Assembly: GCA_026770615.1 (NCBI GenBank)
Contig: MU631551.1
Location: 170,283 to 188,458, forward strand
Reading direction: 5' to 3'
Origin: Pavlovales sp. CCMP2436
Lineage: Eukaryota; Haptophyta; Pavlovophyceae; Pavlovales
DNA length: 18,176 nucleotides
Shown here: in pieces, positions 7,831 through 16,625 of the stretch
Numbering within the stretch: the first letter of the stretch is position 1
Layout of the letters: the number at the start of each line of letters is the position of its first letter
The notes under the pieces: generated by a model
What the model was told of the DNA's origin: nothing
The model's input: the letters and a program-made list of their open reading frames with translations, nothing else
The model's database searches: none
Program-made: the position numbers and the translations under genes

Positions 7831-7995
7831 AAGATACTTAACTACGAATGGGATAAATGTACGCCGCCCAGGCACACAAGTGGCACGGATGGATGACTGC
7901 TTCCTATTGAGGGGGCCGAGCTGGAAGCAGTCATCCATTCGAATGGGTTGCTCAAGTGGCCATCCGTGCCACTTGAGCAGGAAGCAGTCATCCAT
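7783..7995. repeat. Foldback cluster inside the LINE endonuclease
   Basis: A 41-bp inverted repeat (7783-7823 with 7886-7926, one mismatch) is followed by a perfect 12-bp inverted repeat (7949-7960 with 7968-7979, loop CATCCGT). The 16-mer GGAAGCAGTCATCCAT occurs directly at 7805, 7923 and 7980 and inverted at 7889-7904. CGCCCGTA follows the first and last direct copies, so the cluster is bounded by direct repeats of about 24 bp. It separates the endonuclease N motif (TTNGIN) from YDIILLQD. Confidence 0.9.
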
Positions 7996-9039
7996 CGCCC
8001 GTATGACATAATTCTACTCCAAGACACATCTCTAAAAGTAAAGCAGGGCACCCAACCAATCCTAGGAAATTAATTTACGGTGTACCATGACCCATCCCCC
8101 GAATTTGTGGGGAGAGGTGTGGCGATTGCAATTAACAACCAACTGAGACTAGCTCTCACAAACATCACCCGTGGCTCCGATATAGACAAAATTGCGGCAG
8201 GACGCTCAACTACCGAAGATATCACGTTCGCAACAAAGGATGGCGAAATTAAGACAATCGAATTAACGAGTTTTTATGTACCGTGCGAAGCAAAAACCAA
8301 ACAACCATTTCCAAACATTCTAGGTCCTTACTTCCGAGGCCGCTCCAATAGAGAAGGCGTCGCACGCATCATGGGCGGGGACGGCAATGGCGTATGGGAA
8401 ACAAACGAAAGAATACATAATGACAGCTCACCAAACAACGACAACAGCGAAGAGGCTTTCGCTTTTAGAGCCTGTATGGAAGGATGCCCAGGATTATTCG
8501 ACCCTGAAACAAAGCCCACGCACGAGTACGAAAAGGGGAAGTCGCGAATTGACTATCTTTTTATGAACGCAATCTTCGAAAAATATGTACACCACACTAA
8601 GCGCCTAGAGCGGATTTGTGTTCCCACCCAGTCCACAGAAAAGAATTTGATCAGCGCACACTACTGGATCGAAGCTACAATACAAGTGGAAGAACTCGGA
8701 GATATTGTACGATCAATCGAAAGAATCCATATCCATCCACACCGTATCAAGGTGGACCTGGCAAATCCCACAGAACGGAAGGGAGCGGTTGAGCTTATGC
8801 GCCCGGCACTGGAAAGCTGGCTCCTTACACTCCCTCTCAATATACGAGAAGCTAGTATAGAAAATGGAACACTCACAGAAACATCAGCCCAAAACAAATG
8901 GCAAGCATGCCCAGACAACTTACAGGCGACACTTAATCAAGAACAAACTAACCGTCCAGACAGTCCAAGACGCCATCGGACAACCATAACCTACTCGACT
9001 ACGAAAACAACCAAAGCCAGGCCGACCCTGCAAGAATAA
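7840..9039 (+). pseudogene. LINE APE-type endonuclease domain (broken)
   Basis: The domain would nick target DNA for target-primed reverse transcription. Motifs in order: TTNGINVRRPG (N motif, about 7846); YDIILLQDTSL (8002-8034, with Asp where the family has Glu in LLQE); GRGVAIAIN (about 8110); SFYVPCEAK; MGGDGNGVW (about 8371, usual GGDFN); RIDYLFMN (8545-8568); SAHYW (about 8653, usual SDH, so the catalytic Asp is lost). The foldback cluster splits the N motif from the QD motif, an in-frame TAA lies at 8071-8073, and the frame shifts again around 8900-9044, where RHLIKNKLTVQTVQDAIGQ and HNLLDYENNQSQADPARI continue in the other two frames. GTG at 8080 is not a true start. Confidence 0.85.
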
Positions 9040-9043
9040 TATC

Positions 9044-11298
9044 ATGGGCCCCAGAGGCGGGCCCACACGCACAGATGGAATTTGGTATAATAAAGCACTA
9101 ATAATAACAGAAGCTGGCATTGTCAATAAAGGAAAGACACACTACCACCAGAATGACAGGTGGGGGCTGGACAACATAACGACAACACAAATGATAGCAT
9201 ACCTGCTCGAATTCTGCAAAATTGCCAACAAATGGCAAGAGACGTTGCCCCAACACCTTGGAATAGCACCAAACAATAACGACCAGCCAGCTGATGACAA
9301 AACCGCAGACACAACGGCACGGGAACCCTACCGACCCACCCTCGCAACGCTCAGGAATCTATCTATTCCGCAGCTCAAACTATACGCTAGCGAACTCAGC
9401 AAACGCATGGCAGTATGCCACGGAAAATGCGAGACTGCCTAAATAAAAGCCAACAAAGAAGCTGATGATAGATTTCAAGAAGCCATCAACACAGGCCTAT
9501 TCAGGGCCGCCACCAACAACGCCAGGAAGCTCCTATACCCTCGCCCCGTTCGAACGGGTGTGCATATGCTCAGACACCCCACAACTGCAAAAGTTACAAC
9601 AAAGCCAGCCGAAGTCACGAGTATAGCCACAGAATACACACGGGACCTGCTAGGCAAAACCCCACCCACCCCCCCCCACGGACATGCCATGGCAGGATTC
9701 GAACGAATGTACCACACTGACTGACCGATGGTCGGATGAGGAAAAACAAACGCCCAAGCACTTGCCACAGCAGACGACCTCACCCGCCTTATCACCAGTG
9801 GCAAGGCACGCAGCGCGCCAGGCCTAGACGGGGTCCAATATCTCGCCTTTAAACTACTGCTACAAACCGACGATATCGGTGAGCTACGCACCCTCCTCAC
9901 AAATCTCCTTAATACCACAATTAAAGAAACGACCCTACCAACCCAACTGGGCACATCAGAAATTGTCTACTTTTACAAAAAAGGGGACCCCACAAAACTG
10001 TCAAATTATAGAGGCCTCGCTCTCCAGAGCGTCCTCAACAAAATACCTGCAGCCTTCATCGCCGGGCAGCTGCTACGCGCGGCATGCAGAATGCAGCTGC
10101 TATCTGAACAACGGCTCGCAGCCAGAAAAAACGGCAGGGCTTCAGACCACGTAGCAGTTATGGCGGCGGCCATAGCTGAAACCACGGCGACAGGCCGGGA
10201 ACTGCACATCATTACGTGCGATATCCAAAAGGCCTTTGACGACGTCCCACGCTACGCATTATGGGAGGCCATGGAGCGCCACGGCAACCCCAATAAAATT
10301 ATTCGAAGAGTAAGCATGCTCCAAACGTGCACTGGGGCTAGCGTGCGAACTCAATACGGTAGATTAAAGGACCTTGTCCTTACCACAATGGGCTGCAAGC
10401 AAGGCTGCCCGCTCAGCCCGATCACATACTGCCTGTTCATGAACATGCTACACCGCCAGCTAGACAAGCACCCGGGCAGGTACCAGCCAACACCGCCACC
10501 AGGGCACACCCACAAAAAGCCATGCAACCCCCTAAAGTACCAAGCGTACATGGACGACTTGGCACTTTTGCAGAGAACGCATGCGCAGCTCAAGCCATGC
10601 TGGGAATAGCAGACCGTTTTCTTGCTGCCTATACAATGAAGTTTAACGCCAAGAAGTGCTACCACACATCAATACTACCCAAGCTACCAGAGCATTGGGG
10701 ACCCAAACCACATGCTCAGACAGTCAGTGACGACCAAGGCAACCCCATCCAGAAAGCCTGCATCTGCATACCGTCAAGGGAGGCAAACGCCCACCACATA
10801 GAGGTACTTCAGACGCCAAACGATAAAACGTTCGAATACCTGGGACACCTCCTACCCACCAACGGTAACTGGAAGGCTCAGTAACGTAAACTCCGGCTAA
10901 CGCTGGCACAGGCCATGGGTGAAGTACATCTCGCGTCAGACAAGAGGGCATGCAACACACTGTGGGCAGCCAATATATCCACCCACGACACCGCGCCGAC
11001 ACTGCTATATTCCATGGGGGCATCGGACCTCTCCGAGGCCTTCCTACGCGGTGTGCTCACAGCTATAGTGGAGGCGACGCGCCTCCGGTGCACACTGGGG
11101 AGTCATATAGCAAGAGAACGCCTGTGTGCCTCCTCCGAACGCGGTGGCCTAGGGATGGTCGACCCGCGCGCACAGAACGCAGGCGAGAAGGTTACTACCA
11201 TGCTGCGCCTACTAAATTCACCTGCAGAATCGGCAACCCACGCTCTAGCAGCACACGCACTGAGCATAGTCCAGAATGGGGCCCCAGCCCAAGTTTAG
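9044..11298 (+). pseudogene. LINE reverse transcriptase domain (broken)
   Basis: One frame runs 9044-10606 across stops at 9440-9442 (TAA), 9722-9724 and 9737-9739 (both TGA). Family motifs are clear: SAPGLDGVQY (about 9819); IVYFYKKGDPTKLSNYRGL, motif 2 (about 9962); ITCDIQKAFDDVPRYALWEA with the first catalytic Asp (about 10211); GCKQGCPLSPITYCLFMN (about 10391); and AYMDDLALL with the catalytic pair (YMDD at 10547-10558). Just after this a one-base shift near 10565-10572 moves the frame to AENACAAQAMLGIADRF, then MKFNAKKCYH and FEYLGHLLP (thumb-side motifs). TAA at 10882-10884 and TAG at 11296-11298 interrupt the rest (LRLTLAQAMGEV, SERGGLGMVDP). All catalytic Asp codons are intact, so decay is by stops and frameshifts. 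Confidence 0.95.
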
Positions 11299-11307
11299 GC
11301 ACGCACC

Positions 11308-12678
11308 ATGCCAACGGCAAGAGAAGCGGCCAGAGGCCTAGCCGAGGCACCTGCGGGAGAGGCGAAGTGGAATTTCTTCGAAAACTACGCACAGTTGCAA
11401 GAGACACCTATGGGCGAACTCGCCACCACCCTCCTGTGGCCAGGCTCAGGTCGCATACCTCTAGTCTCAGCGACGGCCCTCGCGGCAAGAACCGCAGGAA
11501 GCACACCCAGGCTTGTACAACCACGCACCAGCGGCAATCCCCCCAGTGCCGGAGACACGGACGGACAAATGGGAATATTAAGCGAAGCAGATGAAGATAT
11601 ACTGCGAACGGGAGGCACCAACGTACGAGATACACTCCTCCGACTCCAAACCTTCCTCCCAGCTGCTGCGAAAATCCCAGCACGAGCTACGGTAGCGGTA
11701 GCAAAAGAACTATTCACAGAAGAATACTTACCACTGTTTCTGCACCTCAACGAACAGAGACGGAGCAACATCCTGCGGCTGATCCTCCCTGCACTCACGA
11801 CGACAATATGTGGCCCAATAGCATATAAGTTTGTGACACGCCACACACCACTCATCCATGCGTTCAGACACCAACCACCGACGACAGCACAGCCACGACT
11901 ATGCGCCACGCACGTCGGGGTTGACGGCTCATTTATCGACCCAGGACAAGACGGACCGGCAAGAGCCGCCAGCGCAGCGTGCTTCTCCGTGCTAGCACCG
12001 AACCAACCCATACAAGCGGCAGAAAGACCAGAGGCACACATTCTCACGTGCACATTCCCCGGAGATCAGACGGTCGCCAACGCAGAGTGCAATGCAGTCA
12101 CACTGGCCCTACAGGCCCTGACCTACGAGCACGAACTCGACATAGGATGGGACCACGACACAGGTGTTAAACGCGTCACCTGGCACAGGAGACACCCTGA
12201 CCTCAACCAACCGCCACACGGATTACGGGAGCCCACGAGCTACGACGCAAACCCACACTTCTACCGACTACTCACCCTCAAGCAACGAGACGAGGCAACG
12301 GGGCGCCTCAGGGAGACATCATACACCAAGGCACACACCAAATCTGATGACGAAGTGGCCAGGATCCTCGCGTCCCAGGGATCGATACGAATTGACGCCC
12401 TCTCAGGAGCCAGAGTGGTGACAGCAGAAGCGCTCAAGAAAGTTACACTTCTTTTCATACTCCACCCAGCCCTAAGAGGACAGACCGAATGGCCCCCCCA
12501 CCGGCAGCCGGCGGCTGTCATCAAAGTCGTACAGAACGCACTGAGCGACTGGGGATCGAAGGCAGTAGCAGTCCGGAGCGAATCCGTCACAGTGGTGCTC
12601 ACACCAAACACGCTCACAGCTCATAGCTGGGCTGTTGCAGACCCAGCAACGGGTGCCCTCATCACCTCCGACCAATGA
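11308..12678 (+). pseudogene. LINE RNase H domain and preceding linker
   Basis: Same frame as the end of the RT segment, continuing past the TAG at 11296; the ATG at 11308 is therefore probably internal. A 200-residue linker, including FFENYAQLQETPMGEL and ELFTEEYLPLFLHLNEQRR, precedes the RNase H-like fold. That fold has HVGVDGSFID with the first acidic residue (Asp about 11923), ARAASAACFSVL, ANAECNAVTLALQAL with the Glu (about 12085), IGWDHDTG as the likely Asp strand (about 12142), and TKAHTKSDDEVARILAS with the His (about 12331). The usual final Asp of the HxxxND.AD type motif is less clear. RNase H would remove the RNA strand after first-strand synthesis. The frame ends at TGA 12676-12678, with another in-frame TGA at 12685-12687. 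Confidence 0.85.
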
Positions 12679-12687
12679 GCTGCATGA

Positions 12688-13167
12688 CATGCAGAAATAG
12701 ACAGGGTAGCGAGAAAACGCCTGGAGGCGAGAGGTCCCATTAATTACGCCCCGGGTATTGGCCGGATGGACAACGTCGAAGCCAGATGGCAAGAAAAGAG
12801 CACGGCATCACTGCGCCTCCCACGCGGCCGGGGAAAAAGAACCCCTGGAAAATACACCAAACACATGGCAACCCTGAACCTCGGCTCGCACCGCCACAAC
12901 ACCGAGTGGGCAGCCGAGCACCCGGAGATGGCCACAACTGTGATAAATATTGACGGGGAACCCGAGACGATGGCACTCACCTGCCCCCTATGCAAGGCAC
13001 CTGGCCCATCAGACACCAAACACCACCTATACCATGAGTGCCGGGCGACAAAAAAGCACCGGGACGACCTCCACTGCGCACTCTGCGCCAAGCTGGCACT
13101 GCGCCTAGGACACCCAATAGCTAATACGCTGGCAAAGCACTGGCAAAGCACATGGTGGCAAGACTAG
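12688..13167 (+). pseudogene. LINE CCHC zinc-motif segment
   Basis: The same frame continues as HAEIDRVARKRLEARGPINY, past MDNVEARWQEKSTASLRLPR, to CPLCKAPGPSDTKHHLYHEC (12982-13041). This is a C-x2-C...H-x4-C arrangement like the cysteine/histidine motif found after RT or RNase H in many LINE ORF2 proteins. The preceding GKYTKHMATLNLGSHRHNTE resembles a post-RT basic segment. The frame is lost at 13129-13150, where CTGGCAAAGCA is tandemly duplicated (11 bp). After the duplication the sensible frame is the one shifted by exactly 11. Confidence 0.8.
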
Positions 13168-14510
13168 ATTACTACTCAGGACAGATCGGGATGAGCATCA
13201 AGGATGAACTCAAGGGAGACAGCGGGGGTGAAGCCCCCAAGCCGGCGACCTACACCTCATACTCTTACATCATAGCCTCGAGATGCGCACGCTACGCAAA
13301 GCCGCGATTGAGACGTCCACGGCGGCAACTAAGGACAAATATTCGTACATGACGCACATAAGTTCAAGATAGCCATGTGGGCCGCCCAGGCATCCGAGAG
13401 AGCAGCCAAAAAGACACGAAGCGATCACTGACAATCACACCCACACGGACCAACCCACAACTGCAGCAGAGGGACGGACGACGGGCCACACAACGGCCAC
13501 CCCCCCCCCCGCCCGTGCGTGCAACGCCACACAACCCGATACCCAGAATCCGCCTCGAGGCCATACGGGGCGAGCCACGCCAACGCGAACAGGCCGCCAC
13601 ACAGCAAAATCCTACCCTCACACCACCAACGGCCCCGCAAGCCATGCCTCACGCGCCCACACCAAGGCCGTCACGCAAACGGACGCAGCGCCAAGTGACG
13701 CCCGCCACACGCTAGAGGCACTCCCTCGCCACACCTCAGCCGGCCACACCACAGATGCCAACACAAGTCATCCCTGGGCAACAAACAACGGCCGCCCCCA
13801 TCGTACCAAATAGGGCCACGCCACCCACACACACACGCACGCTGCGCTCATCCAAACGGCCAGTGGAAGCCTGCCAGCTCACCGCACCACCTACTGTAGG
13901 GGAACAGCCACAAACCCCCGAGGCACCAACAGTAAATATGGCCGCCTCGCTACACGACACCACAGCAAGTACACCACACAAACGCTCACAGAGCCGAGCC
14001 AAGCCCGACACACCACAGCCTACGCCGGCCACTCCACAGAGGCCAACCCCACCCTGCCCACCGGCGCCACAAGGAGCGGCCGCCCACATCACAGCAGCCG
14101 AGGACATGCCAGTGCCTCCTCACCCGCGCATACTACGCCCATCCAAACGCCCACTTGAAGCCAACCAGACCTTCCTACCATTCATGGAACCAGACCAGAG
14201 ACAACAGTCGATCGTGGAACAGCAGCGGACTCGCGCGACGCGGCTCCCCATAGACAACAGCGGAACAACTGCTGCAAGTGTCTCACACTACCGTGCTCTG
14301 CGCTCATCCATGCGGCCTGAAGCAGCGACACAGACCCAAACACCCCAGCAGCCAACAGAGAAGCGCCAAAAGCGCAAGAAGAGAGAGGGACAATGCCCCG
14401 AAGCCCCATCAGCAGACGCACGCCAAAAACGCAAGAGGGAAGAACTATGCCCCGAAAAAACATCTCAACATATTGAGCCCGAGGCCCACCACCCTAAGAG
14501 GGTGGGGTAG
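13152..14510 (+). pseudogene. LINE C-terminal Pro/Thr-rich basic extension
   Basis: Frame 3 continues from the zinc segment (LDYYSGQIGMSIKDELKG, YTSYSYIIASRCARYAKP) through at least one further shift at about 13300-13380 (AIETSTAATKDKYSYMTH is in another frame), then as a low-complexity Thr/Pro/Gln/Ala/Arg region. TAG 13713-13715 interrupts it; 13755-14510 is open. A ten-residue motif recurs three times: LRSSKRPVEA (13842), LRPSKRPLEA (14133) and LRSSMRPEAA (14298). Near the end RQKRKKREGQCPE and RQKRKREELCPE form a duplicated basic Cys-Pro-Glu motif that could be a nuclear localisation signal. It is disordered by composition. I know of no named domain for it. It might be a separate downstream ORF. 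Confidence 0.6.
14489..14505 (+). other. Short hairpin at the LINE ORF end
   Basis: CCACCCT-AAG-AGGGTGG, a perfect 7-bp stem with a 3-nt loop, just before the TAG at 14508. The surrounding CCCGAGGCCCACC is shared with the 5198-5219 hairpin. Confidence 0.7.
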
Positions 14511-14530
14511 ACCGGGACCACAATAAGCCC

Positions 14531-14577
14531 CCCACCGTGTGATTCTTGCTCCTCGTGGACAAGAATCACACGGTGGG
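14531..14577 (+). other. Perfect 18-bp hairpin at the LINE 3' end
   Basis: CCCACCGTGTGATTCTTG (14531-14548) and its exact complement (14560-14577) enclose an 11-nt loop, CTCCTCGTGGA. It lies 20 bp after the last stop of the LINE. In some LINEs a 3' stem-loop is the recognition site for the element's own RT; that role here is inference. The perfect stem contrasts with the decayed ORFs. Confidence 0.9.
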
Positions 14578-14641
14578 ATACAGGCTGCCGGAGTTTATTA
14601 GTGTGTTTTTATATGTGCTACAGGTGCGGCATGTGCGCAGG

Positions 14642-14833
14642 CGGGCTGCATTTTGAGACGAGCGAAAGGCAGCAGCGGCCGGTCAGCGCGCGCCAGTCAG
14701 AGAGTCGTCGATTGTCGTGTGTCTGATCAGCCTTAGCGGTGGGGATGGTATCCGTGTGCTATGCTAAAGTCCCTTGATCCGAGTGTTTCTCAACGCTTGG
14801 GCCCTGTGGAAACCTGACAGGGGACGGACGTAT
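14642..14833 (+). repeat. Dispersed repeat R4, copy 2
   Basis: Direct-orientation relative of 5350-5552: GCTGCATTTTGAGACGA, GCGCGCCAGTC, GTCGTGTG, TAGCGGTGGGGATGGTATCC, CTCAACGCTT and GGGGACGGACGT. It lies in the putative intron between the LINE end and the terminal exon. Confidence 0.75.
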
Positions 14834-14884
14834 ATTTATACACATCTGACTCCACCCCGCGCGCCCGCCTATCATGTATCACAG

Positions 14885-14962
14885 AAACGCGCGCTCGATG
14901 ACGCCGAGGTGACTCGCACAGGTGGTGTCGCAAAAAGCAAGGTGATGATAATGAAAGTGTAA
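14885..14962 (+). CDS. Putative terminal exon of the nested-repeat gene
   Basis: Following CTATCATGTATCACAG, the frame reads KRALDDAEVTRTGGVAKS and KVMIMKV, then TAA (26 codons). It is phase 0 and so compatible with the donor at 7065. Joined, the C-terminus would run NVLTAK-KRALDDAEV. The exon is GC-rich at its start and is followed by an AT-rich 3' flank with AATAAA motifs. An upstream in-frame ATG at 14774 lies in repeat R4 and is not favoured as a start. Confidence 0.45.
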   Translation, partial: KRALDDAEVTRTGGVAKSKVMIMKV

Positions 14963-15180
14963 AAATCCACCTAAAATATGATAGCTGTTCATATAATAAT
15001 TATATGAATACTGACATAATCATTTTAGAAAAATAAATAAAGAAATAAACGACATCGTCATTTTCGGCGGCTCAAGATTCCTCCTCTTAACTTAATAAAC
15101 TAGCACGAGTCTAAGTATTAGTCAGTTGTCTCTGATCACGTTCTGCCCCCCACTCGTCCCCCTACCGAGCCTCAACCAGA
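14963..15180. other. AT-rich 3' flank
   Basis: AT-rich 3' UTR-like sequence holding the AATAAA cluster, with a short palindromic ATATAATAATTATAT at 14991-15005. No gene is seen. Confidence 0.5.
15032..15049 (+). promoter_or_regulatory. Clustered AATAAA polyadenylation-like signals
   Basis: Three AATAAA hexamers (15032, 15036, 15044), about 70-80 bp after the stop at 14962. This position suits a polyadenylation signal for the plus-strand gene, although AATAAA is also expected by chance in such AT-rich sequence. Confidence 0.4.
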
Positions 15181-15390
15181 TGGCACGCGAAGCGGTCTCG
15201 GCTGATGTGAAGAGCAAGGTCATTGCAGCTACCACGCGGCGGCAGTGCGTTTTCACGTTGGCTCGCCTTCATCACTATTCTCAGCAACTGGAGAGACTCA
15301 CCCTGCACCTATACCACCGCAGGCGCCCGCGTGACGGCAACCTCTGTCCTCGCGGAGATGGGCAATAGGGCGCTGGGCTCACTTTAGCAC
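15181..15390 (+). other. Exon-like GC island, frame ambiguous
   Basis: Two frames are plausible. One reads MAREAVSADVKSKVIAATTR after CTCAACCAG and ends at TAG 15366. Another, after GGTCATTGCAG (15229), reads LPRGGSAFSRWLAFITILSN and WRDSPCTYTTAGARVTATS, ending at TAG 15386. Splice-like acceptors precede both, and no start or donor is convincing. It could be an exon of a gene continuing into 15576-15934. No family was recognised. Confidence 0.25.
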
Positions 15391-15575
15391 AGTGTTCACG
15401 CCGTGTGGATGTGAGTGCGGCGTGCAGCGCGCCCAGCTGCATGCGGCTACAGTAGCATAACATCCCTCATTACATGAACACCCCAATGCAGTCGACGAGA
15501 CAGAGTCACGACCGGTCGGCGGCTGCGCCCCAGGCGGTTAGAAGGCGCACATAACGTAAAATAACGATACTGCAG

Positions 15576-15934
15576 GTTTTTCGATCGACATCGACGCGAT
15601 TGAAAGTGAGACGGGCGACTTTGTCCTCAGTCGCGTGCAGATTGCAAGTCGCATCAGGGTACTGTCTCTGCACGTGTGAAGCCCCGCTATCCCGACCCCA
15701 TACACGATCGTCCCAACCCGAACCTGCAGGCTAACTGCGCCTTTCAACCCCAACCCGCCTTATAGAACTTACGCCGATGAACTGTCGCGGCGAGCCCGAC
15801 TGACGGCATCGGCACAGCAGACGCACGCGGTCCCGCCAACCGGTAGCGTACAGCTGCTGACACTGCATCTTCACATTGCATACGTGATCGGTCGCAGAGC
15901 AGGCGACGCAAAACGTGTATTCCAGTCATCGTGA
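15576..15934 (+). pseudogene. Unidentified coding-like segment with one internal TGA
   Basis: After the acceptor-like GATACTGCAG, a single frame runs 359 bp to TGA 15932-15934, broken only by TGA at 15677-15679. Before the stop it reads FSIDIDAIESETGDFVLS, then RVQIASRIRVLSLHV; after it SPAIPTPYTIVPTRTCRL, TAPFNPNPPYRTYADEL, SRRARLTASAQQTHAVPP and TGSVQLLTLHLHIAYVIG. Composition on both sides is natural and alike, suggesting one ancestral exon. Possible readings: a nonsense mutation (CGA or TGG to TGA), a short 56-nt intron (GTGTGA...CTGCAG, which however leads to a quick stop), or recoding. No family was recognised. Minus-strand frames here are weaker. Confidence 0.4.
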
Positions 15935-16445
15935 TTAACATATGGAAGAATATGTGCGTGAACTAATAACTCGGTCGGGCGCAACCTGAGATCATTATAG
16001 CAAAGGACAAATTATCGTAACTACTGATTGACCTTCAGCTCGTAGTTGTAAGATTTAAAAATTAGTTGTCGCGGGCGTAACGGAGGGTCGCAGCGGAGGC
16101 GCCGGGTTGTAATTTGCTTGTACTGCTCCCTCTGAATCGAGAGCCTGAAATTTATGCATGGCTGCCCTTACTGCTCATTTTCCGCGCAACGCACTCCTGC
16201 TCCTTTTAAAATCCTCCTTGGCTGAAACTAATTTGTGTACCATCTAATCCAACGCTCGAGGGCCCGCCCCTAGGCAGCGCAGGGGGATGCACCTCCCTCT
16301 AGAAGCAGGGGGGGGCTGCGCGATACAGCTGCAATAGGAACCGCACGGCACGGTCCTGGCGACCACGGTGTTTGTGGTCCCGCCCTGTTTTTATCAATAG
16401 TGTGAGGGGCGCGGATCCTCGGCGAGGGAATTGCCGCGGCGAGCA
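15935..16445. other. 5' flank of the ABC-F gene
   Basis: Mixed composition with no recognised exon. It should hold the ABC-F promoter and perhaps 5' UTR exons. No clear TATA box was identified. A G run (16309-16315) and short GC-rich blocks lie close to the gene. Confidence 0.4.
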
Positions 16446-16625
16446 ATGCATCGACGTCGGGCATCCTCGCTGTCTTCCCTCGCACACCCTTCGCCCTTAC
16501 TTAGCATATTTTTAAAATCGATCAGGCGCCATTTCCTCGTGGAGCCCGCCAAGCTTTGCAGGAGACGCCGCTGCAAGGCACGAGCTCGCCGCGACTCACG
16601 AGATCGCCGCGAAGCTTGCAGCGCG
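16446..16625 (+). other. In-frame N-terminal extension or 5' UTR of the ABC-F gene
   Basis: ATG at 16446 is in frame with the ABC-F exon, with no stop between. The 60 added residues (MHRRRASSLSSLAHPSPLLS, IFLKSIRRHFLVEPAKL, then an Arg-rich stretch) are rich in Arg and Ser, lack acidic residues in the first half and could form a basic amphipathic helix, as in mitochondrial or plastid targeting peptides. Alternatively this is open 5' UTR. Confidence 0.35.

Larger units (their letters stand above)
7110..14580 (+). mobile_element. Decayed non-LTR retrotransposon (EN-RT-RNase H LINE)
   Basis: About 7.4 kb of A/C-rich plus-strand sequence encodes, in order, APE endonuclease (about 7840-8700), reverse transcriptase (about 9770-10880), RNase H (about 11910-12400), a CCHC motif (12982-13041) and a basic Pro/Thr-rich C-terminal region to 14510. 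A perfect hairpin follows (14531-14577). This domain order, with RNase H after RT and no LTR or integrase, is that of APE-type LINEs with an RNase H domain. At least eight in-frame stops and several frameshifts show it is dead. The exact 5' end is uncertain, and no target-site duplication or poly(A) tail was identified. The segment 7115-7830 is compositionally part of it, but I see no CCHC gag domain there. Confidence 0.9.
7066..14884 (+). other. Putative 7.8-kb intron filled by a LINE
   Basis: Donor AAG|GTATGC at 7065/7066 and acceptor CTATCATGTATCACAG|AAA at 14884/14885 are both phase 0. Joining them extends the nested-repeat protein by 25 residues to a stop. Almost the entire interval is the decayed retrotransposon plus repeat R4 copy 2. 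The link between the two exons is inferred from splice consensus and phase only. Confidence 0.4.

Noticed and set aside
7805..7995. Repeated 16-mer as a CRISPR-like array
   Set aside because: Copies are in both orientations with irregular spacing, inside a eukaryotic LINE.
9688..9706. GGCAGGATTCGAAC, resembling a tRNA T-arm on the minus strand
   Set aside because: It encodes AGFER in the LINE frame, and no acceptor stem or anticodon arm fits around it.
11385..12053. Long minus-strand frames antisense to the LINE
   Set aside because: The plus frame carries RNase H motifs; the antisense frames have none.
9722..12687. In-frame TGA codons as evidence of a variant genetic code
   Set aside because: TAA and TAG stops and frameshifts also interrupt the LINE, so ordinary decay is the simpler reading.
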